Part shown: positions 1 through 5,227 of the stretch, one piece after another
Layout of the letters: the number at the start of each line of letters is the position of its first letter
How positions within the stretch are numbered: position 1 is the first letter of the stretch
Assembly: GCA_016649925.1 (NCBI GenBank)
Contig: JAENWO010000182.1
Span: 1-5,578, forward strand
DNA from: Actinomycetales bacterium
GTDB taxonomy: Bacteria; Actinomycetota; Actinomycetes; Actinomycetales; Beutenbergiaceae
Length of the DNA: 5,578 nucleotides
Reading direction: 5' to 3'
The notes under the pieces: generated by a model
What the model saw: only the letters and a program-made list of their open reading frames with translations
Database searches by the model: none
What the model was told of the DNA's origin: nothing
Program-made: the position numbers and the translations under genes

Positions 1-73
1 CCTGCCACGGCGCAGCCAACCCCAACGCCGCCCCGAACATCGCGTTCAAATCCAGCCCGTCCAACAGACCCAC
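1..73 (-). CDS. ISL3-type transposase, N-terminal fragment
   Basis: The frame read leftward from a GTG at 73 gives MGLLDGLDLNAMFGAALGL followed by AAPWQ at the window edge. This resembles the opening of actinobacterial ISL3-family transposases, which typically begin with a short helical stretch containing MFGAALGL before the zinc-finger and DDE regions. Only 24 residues are visible, so the catalytic part cannot be judged and the gene may be intact or truncated beyond the window. The frame is open back to 133 after a TAG at 136-134, so a TTG at 133 is possible. GTG at 73 is preferred because it matches where family members start, although the AGGGG in front of it is only two bases away. The family call rests on recalled similarity of a short segment. 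Confidence 0.55.
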   Translation of the reverse strand, partial: MGLLDGLDLNAMFGAALGLAAPWQ

Positions 74-164
74 CGCCCCTATCGACCGCCCGGCTACACC
101 ACCGGAACAGATAACAGAGTGGCCCAAGATCAACTAGCCAGGCCACACGAAACAGCGAGGAGCC
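1..164 (-). mobile_element. One end of an ISL3-type insertion sequence (partial)
   Basis: This stretch carries the start of an ISL3-like transposase on the minus strand and is visibly less G/C-biased than the purA region beside it. Read on the minus strand, a likely element end begins at 164 with GGCTCCTCGCTGTTTCGTGT. ISL3 elements commonly have ends opening with a GGCTC-like sequence, and the distance to the transposase start (about 90 bases) suits a left end. Only one end is in the window, so neither the inverted repeat nor a target duplication can be confirmed. If 164 is the true end, AGTAATTG at 165-172 would be the candidate 8-bp target duplication. The element lies only 30 bases beyond the purA stop codon. 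The exact boundary is an inference. Confidence 0.5.
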
Positions 165-194
165 AGTAATTGCCAGCACTCGAGTGTCAGGGGT

Positions 195-1481
195 TCAGTC
201 CAGGAGGTCGTGACGGACGATCGTCGCCTCGCGGTCGGCCCCCACGCCGATCGCGGAGATCCGCGTCCCGGACATCTCCTCCAGGGCGAGGACGTAGCGC
301 TGGGCGTTGACGGGCAGGTCCTCGAACGTGCGGCAGAGGCCGATGTCCTCCCACCAGCCGTCGAACTCCTCCAGGATGGGCTTGGCGTGGTGGAACGCGC
401 TCTGGTCCACGGGCATCTCGTCGTGGCGGACGCCGTCGACGTCGTACGCCACGCAGACGGGCACCTTCTCCATGCCGGTGAGGACGTCGAGCTTCGTCAG
501 GACGAGGTCGGTGAGCCCGTTCACCCGGCCGGCGTAGCGGGCGACGACGGCGTCATACCAGCCGCAGCGGCGCGGCCGCCCGGTCGTCACGCCGTACTCG
601 CGGCCCGTCTTGCGCAGGTGCTCACCCATGTCGTCGAGCAGCTCGGTGGGGAACGGCCCCTCGCCCACGCGCGTCGTGTACGCCTTGATGACGCCCACCA
701 CCCGGTCCACCCGCGTGGGGCCGATACCCGCACCGGTGCACACCCCGCCCGCGGTCGCGGAGGAGGAGGTGACGAACGGATAGGTGCCGTGGTCGACGTC
801 GAGCATGGTCGCCTGGCCGGCCTCGAACACGAGCGTCTTGCCGGCGTCGAGCGCCTGGTTCAGCACGAGCGAGGTGTCGGCCACCATCGGGCGAACCCTG
901 TCGGCGTAGGAGCGCAGCTCGCTCACGACGGCGTCGACGTCGGCTGCCCGACGGTTGTAGACCTTCACCAGGATCTGGTTCTTCTGCTCGAGCGCCCCCT
1001 CGACCTTCTCGCGCAGGATCTTCTCGTCGAACAGGTCCGAGATCCGGATCCCGACGCGGCTCATCTTGTCCGCGTACGTGGGGCCGATCCCCCGTCCGGT
1101 GGTGCCGATCTGGCGCTTGCCCAGGAACCGCTCCGTCACCTTGTCCAGGGTGCGGTTGTAGCTCGGGATCACGTGCGCGCTGGAGGAGATCAGCAGCCGG
1201 GAGATGTCGACACCCCGGGAGGAGAGCGCGTCCAGCTCCTGGAACAGCACCTCCAGGTCGACAACGACGCCGTTGCCGATCACCGGCGTGCAGCCCGGGG
1301 ACAGGATGCCCGAGGGCAGCAGGTGCAGCGCGTACTTCTCGTCGCCGACGACGACGGTGTGGCCGGCGTTGTTCCCGCCGTTGAACTTCACCACGTAGTC
1401 GACGCGCGAACCGAGCTGGTCGGTCGCCTTGCCCTTGCCTTCGTCGCCCCACTGGGCGCCGAGGACCACCACCGCTGGCAT
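195..1481 (-). CDS. purA: Adenylosuccinate synthase (IMP--aspartate ligase)
   Basis: This cytosolic enzyme joins IMP and aspartate using GTP to give adenylosuccinate, the first committed step from IMP to AMP. The 428-residue product has the usual family length. The N-terminus MPAVVVLGAQWGDEGKGK contains the GDEGKGK phosphate-binding loop, with the catalytic Asp in WGDEGKGK and the catalytic His in the following NNAGHT. Further family signatures are QIGTTGRGIGP near residue 125, LDVDHGTYPFVTSS near 230, and the GTP-binding TKLDVLTG near 330. The ATG at 1481 is chosen because homologues start at this point and GGAAGGG lies about nine bases upstream. The frame stays open a further 519 bases upstream, but that is shadow sequence over DUF3151. 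One oddity is FEAGQAT where many family members read FEGAQGT; the glutamine is kept. DUF3151 ends 58 bases upstream on the same strand, so cotranscription is likely. Confidence 0.97.
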   Translation of the reverse strand: MPAVVVLGAQWGDEGKGKATDQLGSRVDYVVKFNGGNNAGHTVVVGDEKYALHLLPSGILSPGCTPVIGNGVVVDLEVLFQELDALSSRGVDISRLLISSSAHVIPSYNRTLDKVTERFLGKRQIGTTGRGIGPTYADKMSRVGIRISDLFDEKILREKVEGALEQKNQILVKVYNRRAADVDAVVSELRSYADRVRPMVADTSLVLNQALDAGKTLVFEAGQATMLDVDHGTYPFVTSSSATAGGVCTGAGIGPTRVDRVVGVIKAYTTRVGEGPFPTELLDDMGEHLRKTGREYGVTTGRPRRCGWYDAVVARYAGRVNGLTDLVLTKLDVLTGMEKVPVCVAYDVDGVRHDEMPVDQSAFHHAKPILEEFDGWWEDIGLCRTFEDLPVNAQRYVLALEEMSGTRISAIGVGADREATIVRHDLLD

Positions 1482-1528
1482 CCGATGAGTCCCTTCCGTA
1501 CCGACTGACCCTGACCGGGTCCCGTTGA

Positions 1529-1534
1529 AGGCTA
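1529..1534 (-). promoter_or_regulatory. Possible -10 element for purA
   Basis: On the minus strand the gap between DUF3151 and purA contains TAGCCT, which fits the actinobacterial -10 pattern TANNNT. It would start transcription about 40 bases before the purA ATG. No convincing -35 hexamer is visible at the expected spacing, where the sequence is still DUF3151 coding. It may be a second, internal promoter in a DUF3151-purA unit, or a chance match. Confidence 0.25.
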
Positions 1535-1539
1535 CTGCC

Positions 1540-1950
1540 TCACAGCTCGCGGGCGCGGGGGTCCGAGTCGTCCGCGAACGAGCGGCATCGATCGGCCTCC
1601 TCCTGCTCGCCGATCGCCTCGGCCGCGTCGGCGAGAGCGAGCAGGGCGATGAGGAACCCCTGGTTGGGCACATGGTCCGCCGGGATCGGGCCGTGGCCCT
1701 TCCACCCGGCACGACGAAGCGAGTCCAGCCCCCGGTGGTAGCCGGTGCGGGCGAACGCGTACGCGGCCACGGGGTCCCGGCCGGCGAGGGACTCCCGTGC
1801 CAACAGGCCCCAGGCGTAGCTGGCGGCCGGGTGGTGCGCCGCGACGGTCCGCAGGTCCACCCCGGCGTCCAGCTCCGCACGGGCGGACATGTCGGCGTGG
1901 TCCTCGGGCAGGTGGGTGGGCGCGGGCCCACCGAGCAGGTTCTCGACCAT
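1540..1950 (-). CDS. DUF3151 family protein
   Basis: The 136-residue protein matches the actinobacterial DUF3151 family in length and sequence: MVENLLGGPAPTHLP at the start, then HPAASYAWGLLA near residue 42 and YAFARTGYHRGLDSLRRAGW near residue 65, followed by PNQGFLIALLALADAAEAIG. It looks soluble and mostly helical, with no signal peptide or membrane segment. Its biochemical function is unknown. In actinobacteria such as mycobacteria the family tends to lie close to purA and fba (recalled, not checked), and here it directly precedes purA on the same strand. Two ATGs are possible. The one at 1950 is preferred because GGGAGG lies nine bases before it, while the ATG at 1959 abuts that sequence with no spacing. 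Confidence 0.88.
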   Translation of the reverse strand: MVENLLGGPAPTHLPEDHADMSARAELDAGVDLRTVAAHHPAASYAWGLLARESLAGRDPVAAYAFARTGYHRGLDSLRRAGWKGHGPIPADHVPNQGFLIALLALADAAEAIGEQEEADRCRSFADDSDPRAREL

Positions 1951-1959
1951 GGGCCCCAT

Positions 1960-1965
1960 CCTCCC
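1960..1965 (-). promoter_or_regulatory. Ribosome binding site deciding the DUF3151 start
   Basis: GGGAGG on the minus strand is followed at once by an ATG (1959-1957) and, after nine bases, by a second ATG (1950-1948). Zero spacing is not workable for Shine-Dalgarno pairing, so the second ATG is the likely start. Confidence 0.6.
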
Positions 1966-2039
1966 ACCCGACGGCGGCACCTGGGTCCCCGGGGCACCAC
2001 CTCCGGCGACCTCGGCGTGCGGCGCCTCCCATTCGCGGT

Positions 2040-2045
2040 TAACCT
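2040..2045 (+). promoter_or_regulatory. Possible -10 element for the first STAS gene
   Basis: TAACCT fits TANNNT and would place a transcript start near 2052, a few bases before the Shine-Dalgarno at 2059. It overlaps an 8-bp palindrome, GGTTAACC, at 2038-2045. The upstream sequence is G/C-rich with no recognisable -35 box. The remainder of the divergent gap 1951-2068 shows nothing else that can be supported. Confidence 0.22.
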
Positions 2046-2058
2046 GAAAAACGAGGGC

Positions 2059-2063
2059 GGGAG
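2059..2063 (+). promoter_or_regulatory. Ribosome binding site pointing to an ATC start
   Basis: GGGAG, inside the purine-rich run GAGGGCGGGAGAA, ends five bases before an ATC codon at 2069. That is good spacing for initiation, and the codons that follow (ATC ACG ATC GAC) are where STAS proteins usually begin their first strand. No ATG, GTG or TTG lies in this frame between the upstream TGA (2045-2047) and 2207. Confidence 0.5.
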
Positions 2064-2068
2064 AACCC

Positions 2069-2482
2069 ATCACGATCGACGTATCTGCGTCACCCGCCGA
2101 GACGGCTGTCCGCATCACCGGTGACCTCGACCTGGCCGAACGGACCCGGTGCGCCGACACCGCCGCCCGGATCGCCGGACTGGCTCGGCCCGTCCTCCTC
2201 CTGGACGTGTGCGGCATGACGTTCATGGACTCTTCCGGCGCGGCGTTCGTGATCCTGCTCGCGGACGACTGCCGCCGGCGGGGTGGGGACACGGTGCTGC
2301 GCGGCGCGAGCGAGCGGGATCTGTTCGTCCTCGGCGCATGCGGTGCCCTCGACCTGTTCCGTCTCGATGCGAGCCACCGGTGCCCACCGCCCGGGCGCGG
2401 GGACCCGACCTCACCTCGTTTCGTTCCCTCCGCCCTCACGCCCGGTCCGCGGGCGCGCCCAGACGACCTTCCCGGCGCCTGA
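2069..2482 (+). CDS. STAS-domain anti-sigma factor antagonist-like protein, apparent ATC start
   Basis: The frame encodes a SpoIIAA/RsbV-like STAS domain, whose members bind RsbW/SpoIIAB-type kinases when unphosphorylated and release the partner sigma factor. From 2069 the domain fills residues 1-105: strands ITIDVSA and TAVRITGDLDL, then VLLLDVCGMTFMDSSGAAF, where D54-S55-S56-G57 is the phosphorylation motif and Ser56 aligns with SpoIIAA Ser58. Codon use is normal for the neighbourhood, but there is no canonical start. The only in-frame GTG (2207) lies inside the domain and would remove its first two strands. ATC at 2069 is chosen from the Shine-Dalgarno. An ATG lost by mutation, or a base error, would give the same picture, so this may be a pseudogene. 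Residues after about 115 are Pro/Arg-rich and are read opposite the 3' end of the PAS-GAF-SpoIIE gene, so the tail is probably unstructured. Five cysteines are present. Confidence 0.7.
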   Translation: MTIDVSASPAETAVRITGDLDLAERTRCADTAARIAGLARPVLLLDVCGMTFMDSSGAAFVILLADDCRRRGGDTVLRGASERDLFVLGACGALDLFRLDASHRCPPPGRGDPTSPRFVPSALTPGPRARPDDLPGA

Positions 2483-4558
2483 CGGGCGCCAGCCCCAGTC
2501 CGCCAGACGGGCCACGATCTGCATGCCGTAACCGCCCACGCGGGCCGGGTGCACCTCCAGCGGGGTGGGCGGTACCGGGTTCCCGTCCTCAACCTCGATG
2601 CGCAAGCCGTCGCCGGTGTCCATCAGGGTGAGCAAGATGCTGCCCCGCCCGTGCATGACGGCGTTCGCGACCAGCTCGGAGACCACCAGCTCCGTCTCGG
2701 ACGTCCTCGGGTAGCCCCACGCCTCGCACGCGCGCGCGGCGGCCCGCCGGGCTGTGCCTATGGATGCGGTGTCCAACGAGAGGCGCCACCGGCGCCGTCG
2801 AGGACCGGCCACGTTCGCCGCGGGATGTCCCTTGGGGAAGGGGACCCGGATGACGACGATCGCGATGTCGTCCTCGGGGGCGTCGGCGAGCCGCATCAGC
2901 AGCTCCTCCCCGATCCCGGCGGCATCCGGCGCGGAGGCGGCGGCGCAGATCTTCCGCAGCGCGGCTACCCCGTCCTGAACGGGCCGGTCGCGGCGCTCCA
3001 CCAGTCCGTCGGTGTAGAAGACGAGCACGTCCCCGGGGCAGACGTCGGCCGACGCGGTCTCCCGCTCCTGCCCACCGAAGCCGATCAGCCGACCACCCGC
3101 GCCGTCGAGATCAGTGACCTCACCGGCGCGGACCAGCAGCGCGGGGAGGTGACCGGCCCGGCTGTAACGCAGGGTCCAGCTGCCCTTCGGGTCGACGACG
3201 CGCGTGAGCGTGGCGTAGACGAGCGACGCGGGCCGGGGGAACCGCATGCCGGCCGTGATCCGGTCCACCCGGCTGAGCACGGTGCCCGGGTCGACGAGCT
3301 CCGCCGCGAACGCGCGGACCACGGAGCGCAGCTGACCCATCGTGGCGGCCGCCTCGACGTCGTGCCCGACGACGTCACCGATCACCGTGGCCACGACGTC
3401 CTTGTTGAGGTGGACGACGTCGTACCAGTCCCCGCCCACCTGGGCGTGCTCGGAGCTGGGGGCGTAGTAGGTCCACACGTCCAGGCCGTCGATCTGGTCC
3501 TGCTCGGGCAGCATCGCCCGCTGCAGGGTCTCGGCCATCACGTGCTCGCTCCGGTAGAGCTGGGCGTTGTCCAGCGCGAGGCCGACTCGGCGGGCGACGA
3601 GCTCGAGGACGGTGCCCGGTTCGCCACCGGCCTCCATGGTCTGGTCATGGGGCAGTGCGGCCATCAGCCCGAGAGTGCGGTTCCGGCCCAGCAACGGAAG
3701 CACGATGACCTCCTGCAGCGCCCGAGGATGCAGCGCGAGCTGTGGTCGCACAAGGTCCACCACCTGAGCACTGAGGCTGCCAGGGACGTGCGCGGCGCCG
3801 AGGTCCAGGCGGACCCGGCGCATCACGTGGCCGGTGATCAGGAGGCTGACCGGGTCCTCCTCGTCGGACGTCGTCCGCCCACGTGACGCACGGTGCGTGC
3901 GGTCGGTCGGGTGCGAGTTGATGCTCTCGATCAGGCTCAGGACACCGTGGTCCACCATGAACCCGCACCAGGCGAAGAGCCGACGCGTGAGCAGCTTGGC
4001 GATCGCCTCGAGCACCTCGGAGTCCTCCACCTCGGCGATCAGGTCCGAGACGCGGGCCACGATCTCCAGGGCGTGGCGGGAGTGGTACTCCAGGTCCACC
4101 GGAGGAACCGCGAACGGCTCGACGCCCTCGCGCTGCACGACGACGACGCGCCGGAGCGAGCCGTCGGGGTCAAGCATGGGGGTGATCGTCACGGGCACGG
4201 CGATGTCGTGTCCGTCCGCCCGCACGATCGGCAGCGTCATGCTGAACGGCGCGCCGACCCTGACCCGATCACTGAGTTGTCCCAGCACCTCCCCGCCCGC
4301 GTACTCCGGGCTGATGAGCCGCTTCCCGCGGCGTCGGGCAGCCGTCAGCGTGTACCCGGTGATGCGAGCGAACGCGGGGTTGACCCAGGAGATGAGGAGT
4401 CCGCCCCGCAGCGCGTCCACCACGACGACGGCAAGCTCACCGGCCAGCAAAGCCTCCGCTGCGTCGGCACGCGCTCCCCCGCTGTCGTCCGTCGCCGCCA
4501 GGGCCGCGGGGGCGCCCGGACCCGAAGCAAGGAAATGGTCCGTTCCGCCCACCTCCAT
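2411..4558 (-). CDS. PAS-GAF-PP2C (SpoIIE-type) phosphatase with C-terminal RsbW-like HATPase domain
   Basis: This is a soluble 715-residue sensor-effector with no visible membrane segments. A PAS domain (about 35-145) contains WVNPAFARITGYT, and a divergent GAF domain lies at about 165-335. The PP2C/SpoIIE phosphatase (about 340-572) opens with AETLQRAMLPE and keeps the metal-binding motifs GGDWYD (375-380), GDVVGHD (394-400), YTDGLVE (515-521) and PEDDIAIV (561-568). The HATPase domain (about 590-702) has the N-box SELVANAVMHG (627-637) and glycine loop VGGYGMQIV (674-682). In the RsbU/RsbW family, PP2C removes phosphate from a STAS antagonist and the HATPase domain phosphorylates it and binds sigma; here both are on one chain. 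The ATG at 4558 has an in-frame TAG two codons upstream and no Shine-Dalgarno, suggesting a leaderless mRNA. The two flanking STAS genes are the obvious substrates (inference). The input signal is unknown. Confidence 0.93.
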   Translation of the reverse strand: MEVGGTDHFLASGPGAPAALAATDDSGGARADAAEALLAGELAVVVVDALRGGLLISWVNPAFARITGYTLTAARRRGKRLISPEYAGGEVLGQLSDRVRVGAPFSMTLPIVRADGHDIAVPVTITPMLDPDGSLRRVVVVQREGVEPFAVPPVDLEYHSRHALEIVARVSDLIAEVEDSEVLEAIAKLLTRRLFAWCGFMVDHGVLSLIESINSHPTDRTHRASRGRTTSDEEDPVSLLITGHVMRRVRLDLGAAHVPGSLSAQVVDLVRPQLALHPRALQEVIVLPLLGRNRTLGLMAALPHDQTMEAGGEPGTVLELVARRVGLALDNAQLYRSEHVMAETLQRAMLPEQDQIDGLDVWTYYAPSSEHAQVGGDWYDVVHLNKDVVATVIGDVVGHDVEAAATMGQLRSVVRAFAAELVDPGTVLSRVDRITAGMRFPRPASLVYATLTRVVDPKGSWTLRYSRAGHLPALLVRAGEVTDLDGAGGRLIGFGGQERETASADVCPGDVLVFYTDGLVERRDRPVQDGVAALRKICAAASAPDAAGIGEELLMRLADAPEDDIAIVVIRVPFPKGHPAANVAGPRRRRWRLSLDTASIGTARRAAARACEAWGYPRTSETELVVSELVANAVMHGRGSILLTLMDTGDGLRIEVEDGNPVPPTPLEVHPARVGGYGMQIVARLADWGWRPSGAGKVVWARPRTGREGGGNETR

Positions 4559-4562
4559 CGTC

Positions 4563-4569
4563 TACGGTA
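4563..4569. promoter_or_regulatory. Possible overlapping divergent -10 elements
   Basis: TACGGTA is nearly its own reverse complement (TACCGTA). It supplies TACGGT on the plus strand and TACCGT on the minus strand, both fitting TANNNT. The minus-strand copy ends five bases before the ATG of the PAS-GAF-SpoIIE gene, suiting a leaderless start. The plus-strand copy would give a leader of about 60 bases to the second STAS gene. No clear -35 boxes are visible on either side, so the call rests on pattern and position alone. Confidence 0.3.
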
Positions 4570-4622
4570 TGACCTGTCCATCGGCGTCACGCTCGGAGGA
4601 GCCCGACGCCGCCCGCTCGGCC

Positions 4623-4628
4623 GAGGAG
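4623..4628 (+). promoter_or_regulatory. Ribosome binding site deciding the second STAS start
   Basis: GAGGAG lies six bases before the GTG at 4635. It favours that start over an in-frame ATG at 4569, which has no Shine-Dalgarno and would sit inside the divergent promoter region. Confidence 0.7.
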
Positions 4629-4634
4629 ACCACA

Positions 4635-5048
4635 GTGCCCGACGCTAACAGCAGCGGCCAGAGACCACCCACCGGCTCGAGCGAGCCGGGCTCGGTCCAT
4701 ACGCTGCTGGGTGCCCATGGCACGCGCATCGTCCTCTCGGGCGACGTCGACGTCGCGATGAGCAGCGACCTGACGGACGCCGTCACGGAGGCGGAGCACG
4801 CAGCGAAGCCGGTCGAGGTCGACGCCCGGCACGTGACGTTCATGGACTCCTCGGGCATCGCGCTGCTGGCCCGTCTCGCCAGCCGCACACCCGGTCGCCT
4901 CGCGCTCATCCAGCCACCCGACGTCGTCCGCTTCCTCCTCGAGGTGACGCGGATCGGGGACCTTGTCGACGTCGTCGAGACCGACCCCGGCTTCGAGATC
5001 GGTTCACGCCTCACCACCCGAGCGGTTCCGCCGGAGGATATCGCCTGA
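4635..5048 (+). CDS. STAS-domain anti-sigma factor antagonist
   Basis: The 137-residue protein has a single STAS domain at about residues 22-122 after a polar, Ser/Pro-rich N-terminus. Visible elements are the strand TRIVLSGDVDVAMSSDL, then VEVDARHVTFMDSSGIALL, where D71-S72-S73-G74 is the phosphorylation motif and Ser73 is the expected phosphosite. A hydrophobic C-terminal helix (VVRFLLEVTRIGDLV) follows. By family, the unphosphorylated form binds an RsbW/SpoIIAB-like kinase and frees a sigma factor. The divergently transcribed PAS-GAF-SpoIIE-HATPase gene is the likely source of both its phosphatase and its kinase. Start is GTG at 4635, supported by GAGGAG; an ATG at 4569 would add 22 residues without domain content. 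It shares TFMDSSG with the other STAS gene in the window, but the rest has diverged and it has no cysteines. Confidence 0.9.
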   Translation: MPDANSSGQRPPTGSSEPGSVHTLLGAHGTRIVLSGDVDVAMSSDLTDAVTEAEHAAKPVEVDARHVTFMDSSGIALLARLASRTPGRLALIQPPDVVRFLLEVTRIGDLVDVVETDPGFEIGSRLTTRAVPPEDIA

Positions 5049-5065
5049 TCTCGGGTGCTCCACGG

Positions 5066-5115
5066 CCCTCATCGGGGACGACGGCGCCCTCATCGGGGAC
5101 GACGGCGCCCTCATC
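5066..5115. repeat. 21-bp tandem repeat, two copies plus a partial third
   Basis: Units 5066-5086 and 5087-5107 are identical (each starts CCCTCATCGGGGACGACG), and 5108-5115 repeats the first eight bases. The array begins 17 bases after the second STAS stop codon. The period is a multiple of three and one plus-strand frame reads LIGDDGA per unit, but that frame is not the STAS frame and has no supported start, so it is treated as non-coding. Confidence 0.9.
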
Positions 5116-5151
5116 CGCGCCATCGACGACGACCCCGACCAGAGACGGCCG

Positions 5152-5193
5152 GACACCGACACCGACACCGACGCCGGCTGCCGGCTGCCGGCT
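5152..5193. repeat. Short tandem repeats: GACACC and GCCGGCT
   Basis: Three copies of GACACC (5152-5169) run into a GACGCC variant (5170-5175). Overlapping that variant are three copies of GCCGGCT (5173-5193). With the 21-bp repeat upstream they occupy much of the otherwise gene-free stretch 5049-5227. Such arrays are prone to slippage. The heptamer copies make up most of the loop of the hairpin at 5166-5207. Confidence 0.85.
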
Positions 5194-5207
5194 GTCCGGC
5201 GTCGGTG
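5166..5207. terminator. Hairpin between convergent genes, likely bidirectional terminator
   Basis: CACCGACGCCGG (5166-5177) pairs perfectly with CCGGCGTCGGTG (5196-5207), giving a 12-bp G/C-rich stem around an 18-base loop. It lies 20 bases past the end of fba and about 120 bases past the second STAS gene, which converge on it. There is no T-run on either side. Actinobacterial terminators often lack one, so a terminator role is plausible but inferred from position and stem strength. Confidence 0.6.
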
Positions 5208-5227
5208 CGGAACAGGTGCGGTGCTGC

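Noticed and set aside
177..186. Palindrome CACTCGAGTG after purA, as a terminator
   Set aside because: It is a perfect 10-bp palindrome, but as RNA it leaves only about three base pairs around a four-base loop, and outward extension is mismatched or wobble. Too weak to call.
210..1508. Long plus-strand frame opposite purA (432 codons)
   Set aside because: It is an antisense shadow of purA produced by high GC: His/Val/Asp-rich with no recognisable domain.
1482..2000. N-terminal extension of the purA frame to 2000
   Set aside because: The extra 173 residues are Arg/Pro/Thr-rich, show no homology, and are the shadow of DUF3151. PurA homologues start at the MPAVVVLGAQ methionine.
2016..2051. 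Minus-strand GTTTTC...GGGAGG as a SigB-type promoter for DUF3151
   Set aside because: The -10 half (GGGAGG) matches the expected GGGTAT poorly and the spacing was chosen by eye; not supportable.
2549..3886. Long plus-strand frame opposite the PAS-GAF-SpoIIE gene (445 codons)
   Set aside because: It is the complement of a gene with intact domain motifs and has the typical shadow composition.
3834..4634. N-terminal extension of the second STAS frame to 3834
   Set aside because: It runs antisense through the PAS-GAF-SpoIIE gene, has low-complexity Ser/Arg/Thr composition and adds no domain. GAGGAG plus GTG at 4635 explains the start.
5066..5193. CRISPR array
   Set aside because: Units are 6-21 bp and contiguous, with no unique spacers, and there are no cas genes.
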